Source: Heterodera schachtii
Taxonomy: Eukaryota; Nematoda; Chromadorea; Rhabditida; Heteroderidae
Assembly: GCA_023374025.1 (NCBI GenBank)
Contig: SIJG01000050.1
Coordinates: forward strand, 149,326 to 213,325
Direction of reading: 5' to 3'
DNA: 64,000 nucleotides
Positions within the stretch are counted from its first letter, which is position 1; the number at the start of each line of letters is the position of its first letter. Both the position numbers and the translations under genes were made by a program. The notes beneath the pieces are model-generated. The model was not told where the DNA came from. It searched no databases and worked only from the letters and a program-made list of their open reading frames with translations. Positions 54,237-63,443 of the stretch are shown here, one piece after another.

Positions 54237-55902
54237 CGATTGTCTTTGCCGTTCAGAAATTCCACAAGTATCTCTTCGGGAGACACTTCGTTCTGCAGAC
54301 GGACCACAAACCACTGCGTTCCATTTTTGGTAACAAAAAGGGAATTAAGGCATGTACAGCGAATCGATTGCAAAGATGGGCAATCACATTGCTCGGCTAT
54401 GACTTCGAAATCGAATACCAAAATACTGCTGATTTTGGTCAAGCGGATGTTTTGTCTCGCTTAATTGCGAAGACTCCAGTGCCGGACAACGAAATGATCA
54501 TTGCAAACATTCGTGAGAGCAATGAAACGGGAGTGTTAAATTTTGTTGCGAAAACTCTCCCGCTGGATCACAATGATTTGGCTAACGCCGCGAAAAATGA
54601 TCAGGTGATTCAGAAAGTGAAGAAATTTGTCTGCTCACATTGGCCAACGAAAAACAAAATGGCCGCAGACATCGTTCCATTCCATCGAAGACGAGACGCT
54701 TTGACCATCGAGGATGAATGTCTGCTTTACGCGGACAGAGTTGTGATTCCGGCATCGCTTCAAAAAGGTGTCTTACAACTTCTGCACAGAGGCCATCCCG
54801 GGATGAAGCGAATGAAAGCTCTCGCCAGGCAGTATGTTTACTGCCTGGGATGGACGAACAAATTGAAAATTTTGTCAAAATGTGCAATGAATGCACAATG
54901 GAAGCAAAAGCGCCGGTGAAAACAGAACTTCACTCGTGGCCAAAAGCTGACGGACCGTGGAAACGCGTACATTTGGACTACGCCGGACCGTTTATGGGAA
55001 AAATGTTTCTCATAATTGTCGACGCGTATTCGAAATGGCCTGAGGTGTTCGAAATGCGTTCATCGAACTCAGCTGCCACTATCGGCAAATTACGGTCACT
55101 CTGTGCCAGTTACGGCCTTCCCGAAATTTTGGTCACGGACAACGGCACACAATTCGCTTCAAAAGAATTTAAGGAATTTGTGACTGAAAACGGCATCAAT
55201 CATCTGTTCTCCGCTCCGTATAATCCCATGTCGAACGGACAAGCCGAGCGTTTTGTCGATACGTTCAAGAGGACATGTCGGAAAATCAGAGGAGAAGGAG
55301 CATCGGAAATGTTGACCACGTTTTTGGCAACATACCGGACCACGCCTTGTGAGGCTTTGCCGGAGTGCAAATGTCCGGCCGAAATGTTCCTGAAAAGGAA
55401 ACCGCGCACGACTTTGGACTTGTTGAGGCCAAAGCCAAAGGCACCGATAATTCGAGACGAGGCCATGGAGAAGCAATTCAATAGGCGCCATGGAGCCAAA
55501 CCGAGATCTTTTGCCGTGGGCGATAAGATTCTCGCCCGTCATCGTCTTTCTCAGCCTTGGCGCCCAGGAAAAATCACCAAATGCAAAGGTGTGATTTACG
55601 ACGTCGAATTTTTGGATGGAAAATTCGGACGTTTCCATGCCAATCAGTTGCTTGTGAGAAGCACTGACGAAAATGGCACAGACGCATTGAATGTGTTCAA
55701 TGACGCATTTGATTTGCCATTGGCACCACCGCTGGTTCAGCATGGTGGCCAAGTGCAATTGCCCGTAGTGGCACCCGCTGCTGTCATTGCACCAGCCGTG
55801 GCCGAACAACCCGTCGTGGAGGAAGCTGATCGAGCGCCAGAAGTGCCTGATCAACGACGATCGCAACGCAAACGGCGACCGCCTGATCGCTACTCACCAT
55901 AA
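54237..55902 (+). pseudogene. G2 RNase H end and integrase
   Basis: The first part, to about 54844, carries the rest of RNase H (TDHKPLRSIFGNKKG, ADVLSRLIAK) and the HHCC zinc site start (LHRGHPGMKRMK). After a one-base loss near 54844 the integrase frame runs to 55902: CNECTMEAKAP, then catalytic D, D, E in HLDYAGPFMGK, LVTDNGTQF and NGQAERFVDTF. It is followed by RKPRTTLDLL, GVIYDVEFLDGKFGRFHANQ and a basic end (RRSQRKRRPPDRYSP). Confidence 0.87.
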
Positions 55903-55969
55903 GAACGGACGAATCGAACGGACGTGTCAGACGGACGGATCATTGGAAGAACCGAGGAAAAGATTTTTT

Positions 55970-55982
55970 TTAAGGGGGAAGA
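55970..55982 (+). other. G2 polypurine tract
   Basis: AAGGGGGAAGA immediately before the 3' LTR. Confidence 0.75.
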
Positions 55983-56267
55983 TGTTGGGACCGGTACTCT
56001 ATTGTCCGCCCATATTATTTTTATTCCTTTATTTCTCTCCCCTTTATCTCTCCTCTCTCTCTCTTCCCTTCAGTCCCCCATAAATACCCCGCGTCCTCTG
56101 ACCTCCTTGTCATTCAGTTGTCAACCATTTATTTTGCTTATATTGTTCAATCAATATTCGCCCTTTGCCCTCCGTCCCTCTTCATTCATCTATTTATTTG
56201 TGTCTTCCCAACTTGAATAAATCCTTTATTTATTCACTTCGCCGGTTTGGGTTTTGACGGCACAACA
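55983..56267 (+). repeat. G2 3' LTR
   Basis: 285 bp; identical to the 5' LTR apart from an extra TTATTCCT-type 8-bp repeat near 56024. Confidence 0.92.
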
Positions 56268-57265
56268 TTGGGCCTTGCTGACGATGATGATGTCATCAAG
56301 GTAGGCTGTCGCGAAGTCAAAATCTGCCAACATTTGGTCCATTATTGACTGGAAAATGCCAGGGGCTGTTTTGATGCCAAAGGGAAGTCTTTTGACTTCA
56401 TAATTTCCTCTATGAGTGGCAATGGCACACAGCTTTTTCGATGCTTCGTCCAGCTCCACTTGAAGATACGCATCCCGGAGATCAATTTGTGAAAAGTATT
56501 GGCCTCCATTTAAGGTGGCGAAAATGTCTTCCGGTAATGGTAACGGGTGCTGGTGGTCTTTTAGCGCATTGTTGAGCCCGTTGAATAGTCGATGCACAAT
56601 CGAGCGCTACCATCTGCCTTTTTGACGACCAGAATCGGTGCAGCCCATTCGGTGTGTTCAAATTTGCCGATGACTCCCATTTTCTCCCAACGGTCCAATT
56701 CTCCGTCAACTGCGTCTTTGGCGTTGTACGGGACCGGACGGGCCTTTCTGTATATTGACTGTGCGTCGGTTTTCAATTCAAGGTGCGCTTTGACCTTTGA
56801 GCAGAGTCCCAATTCGTTTTTAAAAACATTGGTGTACTCCTGCTTTAGCTGGTTGATTTGGTTTTCGGCGTCCGTGTTTGGCTTGCCGGCAGCTTTGCTG
56901 GATTTGATTGGGGCTTTTGTTTTGCCTCTCAATTCTTCCCCTGCGCTGCAAAGATTGATTGGAGAGTTGATTTTGGCTTTGATGCCATCCAACAATCCAA
57001 AGGCATCCATTGTTTGGACACTCAACAGATTCATCGATCCCTTTTCGGCGACATAAAAATTTTCTTTAACTTTTACGCCTTGGAATTCGAAGTGTCCTTC
57101 TCCCTTTCCGATAAAAGATTTTTCTGTCCCATCGAACATTCTGCCTCGTTCGGCACATTTCCAAATTTTTGGCTGTCCGATCAGTCGATAAGTTTCCTCA
57201 TCGATGACATTGATTTCTGCTCCGGAGTCGAGAATGAACTTAACGATCCTTCCGTTCAGCAGAAC
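56268..57265 (-). pseudogene. G1 protease and RT 5' part
   Basis: In frame with Gag after the stop at 57266. The protease motif is FILDSGAEINVID; the linker has FDGTEKSFIGKGEGHFEF. RT starts YRKARPVPYNAKDAVDGELD, then WAAPILVVKKADGSARLCID. A one-base loss near 56578 shifts the frame before LNNALKDHQHPLPLPEDIF; RT then continues to QSIMDQML and AYLDDIIIVSKA, where G2 is inserted. Confidence 0.85.
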
Positions 57266-58282
57266 CTATATCTTTATAAGAGAGGCGCTGTTGATTGATT
57301 TGAGTGCCATTCTAATGCTAAGCGTTCCAACTTTCTTAACTTTGAAGTTTTTGCGGCGCCACTCTTGCACTTTTTCGCATTGGTTCTCCAAATGGCCGTT
57401 GTAGCGACATTTGGGACACTTAGCCGAATTGTGCGAGCATTCTCTGTGGGTGTGGTTCGTTTTCCCACATCTCCAACATTGAAGCTGAGTTGAAGTTGCG
57501 CTTGGTTGGCCTTGCTTGGGTTGTGGCTTTGGTCTTTCCCTTCTTTGGTTTGGCTTTACTGAATTCACCGTCTTTGATGACACCGAAGTTGCTTCGATCA
57601 ATTTTGCCTCATGGATTGTTGACAAAAAATTGATGCAACCCTCGATTAGTTCATCATATTTGACGGCGTCGCCATCCTTTGCAAGTTTGGCGAGAATGCG
57701 CTGCTGAAGAACTGCGTCTTTGGAAGACTTAAGCGCAGTAAGGAGCATTAGTCCTTTGAATTGTTCCTCATTTAATTTGTCAAATTGAAAATCTTTCAAA
57801 AGTCGTTTGTGCCTGCTGACAAATTGTTGAAATTCTTCGCCTTCTTCTTTGGTGGCCATCAGACATGCAAATCGATCCACAAATATTGATTGTGGCTTTG
57901 AAAACAGCTTCTCCAATTTCGCAATTGTCTCGTCAAAGTCGAAATCCGTTACCTTGGCCGGGAGGACAAATTTGCTGTACTCGCTAAACGCGCTTTCCGA
58001 CAATTTGTTCATCAGAGCCTTGACTTTTATGTCATCGGCTGCGTTTGGTGCGCACGAGTCAATGGCAAAAGTGAATCGCTCCAGCCATTCGGTGATGCGA
58101 TGCTTTTCGTCGCATTGTTCGAAAATTGCGACGTCCGGCATTGACGGTATTGTTTGGATGATTGCTGGATTTGGCTGATTGTTTCTTTGAACATTTATCA
58201 GCTGGTTGATTTGCGTCTGTTGCTGAGCAATTACGTCAATTAATTGTTGCAGATTTGGCTGAGCCGCGGCGGGTTGCGTCAT
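57266..58282 (-). CDS. G1 Gag (338 aa) ending at in-frame TAG
   Basis: Starts MTQPAAAQPNLQQLIDVI at 58282. It has a capsid-like middle (ITEWLERFTFAIDSC, FVSRHKRLLKDFQFDKLNEE) and two CCHC knuckles (CWRCGKTNHTHREC, CPKCRYNGHLENQC). The stop TAG at 57268-57266 is directly followed by the protease in the same frame. G2 has no stop at this place, so it is either a nonsense mutation or a readthrough site. Confidence 0.85.
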   Translation of the reverse strand: MTQPAAAQPNLQQLIDVIAQQQTQINQLINVQRNNQPNPAIIQTIPSMPDVAIFEQCDEKHRITEWLERFTFAIDSCAPNAADDIKVKALMNKLSESAFSEYSKFVLPAKVTDFDFDETIAKLEKLFSKPQSIFVDRFACLMATKEEGEEFQQFVSRHKRLLKDFQFDKLNEEQFKGLMLLTALKSSKDAVLQQRILAKLAKDGDAVKYDELIEGCINFLSTIHEAKLIEATSVSSKTVNSVKPNQRRERPKPQPKQGQPSATSTQLQCWRCGKTNHTHRECSHNSAKCPKCRYNGHLENQCEKVQEWRRKNFKVKKVGTLSIRMALKSINSASLIKI

Positions 58283-58379
58283 TGTTGACGATTATTGTTT
58301 CGACCCGAAATCAATAAACGTTGAAGTATTGCACCAATCGGTGTCAATTTATATTTTGCCAACCCGGCTATTGACGAAT

Positions 58380-58640
58380 TTGGCGAGCCGACTCGGCTTT
58401 AGAAATGCTGAGCCGTCTCGGCTTTAGAAGAAATGTCGAGCCGTCCCGGCTTTTGAAGAAGAGCAGTTTCTTTTGACTGCTTTAGAAGAAACTTTGCCGA
58501 CCAGGCTTTTGACAACGAGCAGTTTCTTTGACTGCTTTTTTTGAAGAAATTTGCCGACTCGGCTTTAACAACAAAATTCACAGCCAATCCCGGCTTTACG
58601 GTGAATTTGTTCTGCCGTCTCGGCTTTTGCTTTTAGTTCT
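58380..58640 (-). repeat. G1 leader tandem repeats (AAGCCGAGTCGGC)
   Basis: Seven or so imperfect copies of GCCGACTCGGCTTTAGAAG lie between the primer site and gag, alternating with AGCAGTTTCTTTTGACTGC. Each contains a short palindrome. The position in the RNA leader would suit a packaging or dimer signal, but this is inference. Confidence 0.6.
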
Positions 58641-58689
58641 AAAAAGATCAATGCTCTTTTCTCTTACCCGAAGATGTGAGCAAAGTCCA

Positions 58690-58709
58690 AATTTTTGTGA
58701 CTGCGCCAA
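58690..58709 (-). other. G1 primer binding site
   Basis: Minus strand TTGGCGCAGTCACAAAAA directly inside the 5' LTR. TGG pairs with the tRNA 3' end. It differs from the G2 site, so the two elements probably use different primers or divergent lineages. Confidence 0.6.
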
Positions 58710-58710
58710 T

Positions 58711-58945
58711 TGTTCGGTCCGAGGGGTCAAGGAACACGATCAATAAATAAATGTTTATTGACGAACAATAAATAAAAGGGAAGGACAATTTGGTCGGAGG
58801 AAAATGACAATTTGAAATGAATGAGGGGAAAGACCAGGAGGGAGAGAAATGATCGCCTATTTATGGGGGGAATGACAACAACAAAAATGGCGGGGAATTT
58901 GAATAGGCAGATCGCCATAATATTTCAAATAGGCACATCCGAACA
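58711..58945 (-). repeat. G1 5' LTR
   Basis: 235 bp with ends TGTTCGG and CCGAACA (read on the plus strand). It has GTTCATGT-like AATAAATG elements and the 9-bp segment missing from the 3' LTR. Confidence 0.9.
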
Positions 58946-59129
58946 AGAACTCTTAAGGCTATCAGATGATACCAAGAATGTTTAATTTGGTTGACATTGA
59001 CAAAAGTTATGGGCAGTTTTTTGTTGGAAATTTTCATTTGATGGGTTTTTTAACGCCCTTATTGATGGTTTTTATATAACGACATAGCACCAATTGGAAT
59101 GCTTCAGCTATCTTTGACGAATGCTATCA

Positions 59130-62102
59130 AATCGATTTGGTGTCGAATTTCTTCTTCCATTTTGTTAGATTTATTCTTGCGATACCCAATTTTTCAGCAA
59201 TTTTCCTCTCACTTATCGTTGGATTTGTTACTTTCATTTTCTCACTTCTTTGCACATAATCCAATTTCTCAGCATCCGAGTAACTTTTTCTTTCTGCTAA
59301 AAGGAAAAACAAATTTATTTTTATAAATTTAATAAATTTAAAATTTACGAATGCTGAAACCGATTTTTCTCTTCCATCTATAAATTGTTTCCATCACAAC
59401 ACCCAATTTTGTTGCAATTTTTGTTTCGCCTCTACAACTAGTGAATAAAAATTATTTTGGTCAATTTTTGGCTGAAAATTATGTCACTATTTCGCACTTT
59501 TTGCCACTATTTTGGCATTTTTACTCACTATTTTAGTTAAATATAAAATATTTTTGACTAAAGCTAACGGATCGATTTGGTGTCGAATTTCTTCTTCCAT
59601 TTTGTTATATTTATTCTTGCGATACCCAATTTTTCAGCAATTTTCCTCTCACTTATCGTTGGATTTGTTACTTTCATTTTCTCACTTCTTTGCACATAAT
59701 CCAATTTCTCAGCATCCGAGTAACTTTTTCTTTCTGCTAAAAAGAAAAACAAATTTATTTTTATAAATTTAATAATTTAAAATTTACGAATGCTGAAACC
59801 GATTTTTCTCTTCCATCTATAAATTGTTTCCATCACAACACCCAATTTTGTTGCAATTTTTGTTTCAACTCTACAACTAGTGAATTTTTTGGCTGAAAAT
59901 TATGTCACTATTTCGCACTTTTTGCCACTATTTTGGCATTTTTACTCACTATTTTAGTAAAATATAAAATAGTTTTGACTAAAGCTAACGGATCGATTTG
60001 GTGTCGAATTTCTCATTCCATCGTCTTAAATTGTCATTTTGAATGCCCAAAGTTTCGGCAATTTTCCTCTCATTTATCGTTGGATTTGTTACTTTCATTT
60101 TCTCACTTCTTTGCACATAATCCAATTTCTCAGCATCCGAGTAACTTTTTCTTTCTGCTAAAAAGAAAAACAAATTTATTTTTATAAATTTAATAAATTT
60201 AAAATTTACGAATGCTGAAAACCGATTTTTCTCTTCCATCTATAAATTGTTTCCATCACAACACCCAATTTTGTTGCAATTTTTGTTTCAACTCTACAAC
60301 TAGTGAATTTTTTGGCTGAAAATTATGTCACTATTTTGCACTTTTTGCCACTATTTTGGCATTTTTACTCACTATTTTAGTTAAATATAAAATATTTTTG
60401 ACTAAAGCTAACGGATCGATTTGGTGTCGAATTTCTTCTTCCATTTTGTTATATTTATTCTTGCGATACCCAATTTTTCAGCAATTTTCCTCTCACTTAT
60501 CGTTGGATTTGTTACTTTCATTTTCTCACTTCTTGCACATAATCCAATTTCTCAGCATCCGAGTAACTTTTTCTTTCTGCTAAAAAGAAAAACAAATTTA
60601 TTTTTATAAATTTAATAATTTAAAATTTACGAATGCTGAAACCGATTTTTCTCTTCCATCTATAAATTGTTTCCATCACAACACCCAATTTTGTTGCAAT
60701 TTTTGTTTCAACTCTACAACTAGTGAATTTTTTGGCTGAAAATTATGTCACTATTTCGCACTTTTTGCCACTATTTTGGCATTTTTACTCACTATTTTAG
60801 TAAAATATAAAATAGTTTTGACTAAAGCTAACGGATCGATTTGGTGTCGAATTTCTCATTCCATCGTCTTAAATTGTCATTTTGAATGCCCAAAGTTTCG
60901 GCAATTTTCCTCTCATTTATCGTTGGATTTGTTACTTTCATTTTCTCACTTCTTTGCACATAATCCAATTTCTCAGCATCCGAGTAACTTTTTCTTTCTG
61001 CTAAAAAGAAAAACAAATTTATTTTTATAAATTTAATAAATTTAAAATTTACGAATGCTGAAAACCGATTTTTCTCTTCCATCTATAAATTGTTTCCATC
61101 ACAACACCCAATTTTGTTGCAATTTTTGTTTCAACTCTACAACTAGTGAATTTTTTGGCTGAAAATTATGTCACTATTTTGCACTTTTTGCCACTATTTT
61201 GGCATTTTTACTCACTATTTTAGTTAAATATAAAATAGTTTTGACTAAAGCTAACGGATCGATTTGGTGTCGAATTTCTCATTCCATCGTCTTAAATTGT
61301 CATTTTGAATGCCCAAAGTTTCGGCAATTTTCCTCTCATTTATCGTTGGATTTGTTACTTTCATTTTCTCACTTCTTTGCACATAATCCAATTTCTCAGC
61401 ATCCGAGTAACTTTTTCTTTCTGCTAAAAAGAAAAACAAATTTATTTTTATAAATTTAATAAATTTAAAATTTACGAATGCTGAAAACCGATTTTTCTCT
61501 TCCATCTATAAATTGTTTCCATCACAACACCCAATTTTGTTGCAATTTTTGTTTCAACTCTACAACTAGTGAATTTTTTGGCTGAAAATTATGTCACTAT
61601 TTCGCACTTTTTGCCACTATTTTGGCATTTTTACTCACTATTTTAGTAAAATATAAAATAGTTTTGACTAAAGCTAACGGATCGATTTGGTGTCGAATTT
61701 CTCATTCCATCGTCTTAAATTGTCATTTTGAATGCCCAAAGTTTCGGCAATTTTCCTCTCATTTATCGTTGGATTTGTTACTTTCATTTTCTCACTTCTT
61801 TGCACATAATCCAATTTCTCAGCATCCGAGTAACTTTTTCTTTCTGCTAAAAAGAAAAACAAATTTATTTTTATAAATTTAATAAATTTAAAATTTACGA
61901 ATGCTGAAAACCGATTTTTCTCTTCCATCTATAAATTGTTTCCATCACAACACCCAATTTTGTTGCAATTTTTGTTTCAACTCTACAACTAGTGAATTTT
62001 TTGGCTGAAAATTATGTCACTATTTTGCACTTTTTGCCACTATTTTGGCATTTTTACTCACTATTTTAGTTAAATATAAAATATTTTTGACTAAAGCTAA
62101 CG
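59130..62102 (-). repeat. Tandem array of HTH exon pairs, about 421 bp units
   Basis: Seven units of about 421-423 bp follow the related exon at 62269-62102. Each holds exon A (81 or 82 nt: ETKIATKLGVVMETIYRWKR), a short intron, exon B (168 nt: ERKSYSDAEKLDYVQRSEKM, then an HTH) and an intron of about 130 nt with AAAATAGTGGC words. Exon B lies at about 61846-61679, 61423-61256, 61000-60833, 60579-60413, 60157-59990, 59736-59569 and 59299-59130. Two B types alternate: EKLGIARINLTKWKKKF (59.13, 59.57, 60.41 kb) and ETLGIQNDNLRRWNEKF (the others). All introns are phase 1. Type-2 units carry an 82-nt exon A that breaks phase; the 60.41 kb exon B lacks one base. Confidence 0.85.
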
Positions 62103-63443
62103 GATCGATTTGGTGCCGAATTTTTCATTCCATCGTCTTAAATTGTCATTTGGAATGCCCAAAGTTTCGGCAATTTTCCTCTCACTTATCGTTGGATTTC
62201 TTATTTTCATTTCCTCACTTCTTTTCACATAATCCAATTTCTCAGCATCCGAATAAATATTTCTTTCTCCTTAAAGGAAAAGCAAAATTTTTTTTATTTA
62301 ATAATTAAAAACATTACGAGTGATTAAACCGAATTTTCTCTTCCATTTATATATTGTGTCACACACAACACCCAAATTTGTTGCAATTTTAATTTCAATT
62401 TTCCTATTTGCTTCCAAATTGAATTTTTTTGAAAATTCTTTTTTCACTTTTTCAAACTGTTTAATTTTTTCTTTTTTTTCTTCGTTTGTAAATAAAAATT
62501 TCTTTATTATACCTTAAATTGATACAATAATTATAATATTTTATTTTGTTATTATTTTCTTACCTAATTCCCTCTTCCATTGATAAATTTTATTGAATGA
62601 AACTCCCAATTCATTGGCAATTTCGTGCTCAATTTTATTTCTTTTTAACCTGTCATATTTATACCCACAAATTTTTTCTTTTCTCAATTGATCAAATTTT
62701 CTGATTACTTCCATTTTTGTTTCTTCATTTTCCTCCTTTTTCTCTCTATTTTGTCCTAATTTTTTCTTCAATTTATAAATTTTGTTTCGATTTGTACCTA
62801 ACTTTTTTGCAATTTCGCTTTCAAATTGAAATTTTGTCCAATTTTTATAAACACTTTCTTTTCGCAATTCCTTTTTCGTCAAATTAAATATATTCAAAAT
62901 TTCCATTTCATTTATTTCTTCTGTATTCTAAAGAAATAATTCATTTTTAAGAAAAAAAAGTCTGAGAATTTAGTGTATTTGTAAATTATTTTTTACCAGG
63001 AATAATATTTTTTATAGGTTATATATTACCATATCATTGTAATCATTATCATTTGCAGAATTATTCTGATCAGCTTCTTCATCAAACTCATTTTGAAATG
63101 ATTCTTCGCTTAAATGTTCCATTTCAATTTTTGGCACTTTTCTTTTTGTATTTAAATTATTATTTTGTTCTTCCAATGTTTTTTCCTTTTTAATTTTTTG
63201 CAATTCTTTTGGCTTTGTGTCTTCCATTTCGAGTTTATTGGCATTTTCTTGTTCATATTTTTCTTTTTTAACAACAATTTCTTGCTTTATGGTATTAATT
63301 TCTCCGAATTTTTGATTTATGAAGTTTTTTGAGGTCGGTGATTTTAGGTTTTTCCATAAATCAACAAATAAATCTTCATTAGTTCCATCAATTATTACGA
63401 ATAGAAATAAGAAGAAAATTATTATAAAATTAATTTTTTTCAT
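62102..63443 (-). CDS. Secreted acidic multi-HTH protein, 5' exons
   Basis: Minus-strand exons 63443-63030, 62927-62564, 62479-62318 and 62269-62102 join with phases 0, 1, 1, then 1 into the array. Exon 1 has a signal peptide (MKKINFIIIFFLFLFVIIDG) and an acidic, repetitive body (FDEEADQNNSANDNDYNDM). Exon 2 has two HTHs (EIAKKLGTNRNKIYKLKKKL, EIANELGVSFNKIYQWKREL). Exon 3 has one (KIATNLGVVCDTIYKWKRKF), like array exon A. Exon 4 has one (KIAETLGIPNDNLRRWNEKF), like array exon B. The gene is thus the head of the tandem array, and the full protein could carry many HTHs. Its 3' end is lost in the transposon nest. Function unknown; a DNA-binding secreted protein is the natural guess. Confidence 0.68.

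Larger units (their letters stand above)
51349..56267 (+). mobile_element. Ty3/gypsy LTR retrotransposon G2 (inner)
   Basis: LTRs at 51349-51625 and 55983-56267 are identical except for one 8-bp indel. TTGGG duplicates at 51344-51348 and 56268-56272. The element lies in opposite orientation inside the RT gene of G1, just after its YLDD motif. Order: Gag, protease, RT, RNase H, integrase, purine tract. The reading frame is broken by single-base shifts near 51905, 54234 and 54844. With no LTR substitutions the insertion is very young, so the breaks may be assembly errors. Confidence 0.95.
48869..58945 (-). mobile_element. Ty3/gypsy LTR retrotransposon G1 (outer)
   Basis: The minus-strand element has LTRs at 58711-58945 (5') and 48869-49094 (3') and the 5-bp target duplication AGAAC at 48864-48868 and 58946-58950. 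Order: LTR, primer site TGGCGCAGTCAC, leader with tandem repeats, Gag with two zinc knuckles, protease, reverse transcriptase, RNase H, integrase, purine tract, LTR. RT before integrase defines Ty3/gypsy. The LTRs differ by two substitutions and a 9-bp indel. It is interrupted in the RT region by the element at 51349-56267 and has one in-frame stop and several single-base shifts. Confidence 0.93.
48253..59091. mobile_element. Palindromic element, TSD AATTGGAA, split by retrotransposon nest
   Basis: The end GGTGCTAGTCGTTGTATAAA at 48253 is inverted at 59091 (TATATAACGACATAGCACC). AATTGGAA duplicates at 48245-48252 and 59092-59099. The element without its insert is about 757 bp. Inside, the left part is a second-order palindrome: 48430-48560 and 48700-48850 are inverted matches around TTGCGAAAAATTTCGTCAAG. 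The TTCTCTATTAG core links it to 12971-13296 and 18490-18874. The insert is the gypsy element at 48869-58945. Confidence 0.85.

Noticed and set aside
55159..55866. A 235-codon minus-strand frame over the G2 integrase.
   Set aside because: Antisense of a conserved integrase; no family motif of its own.
59099..62517. Plus-strand frames of about 84 codons repeated seven times (MAFLLTILVKYK type).
   Set aside because: They are the antisense of the HTH exon units; the HTH reading on the minus strand has family homology and splice sites.
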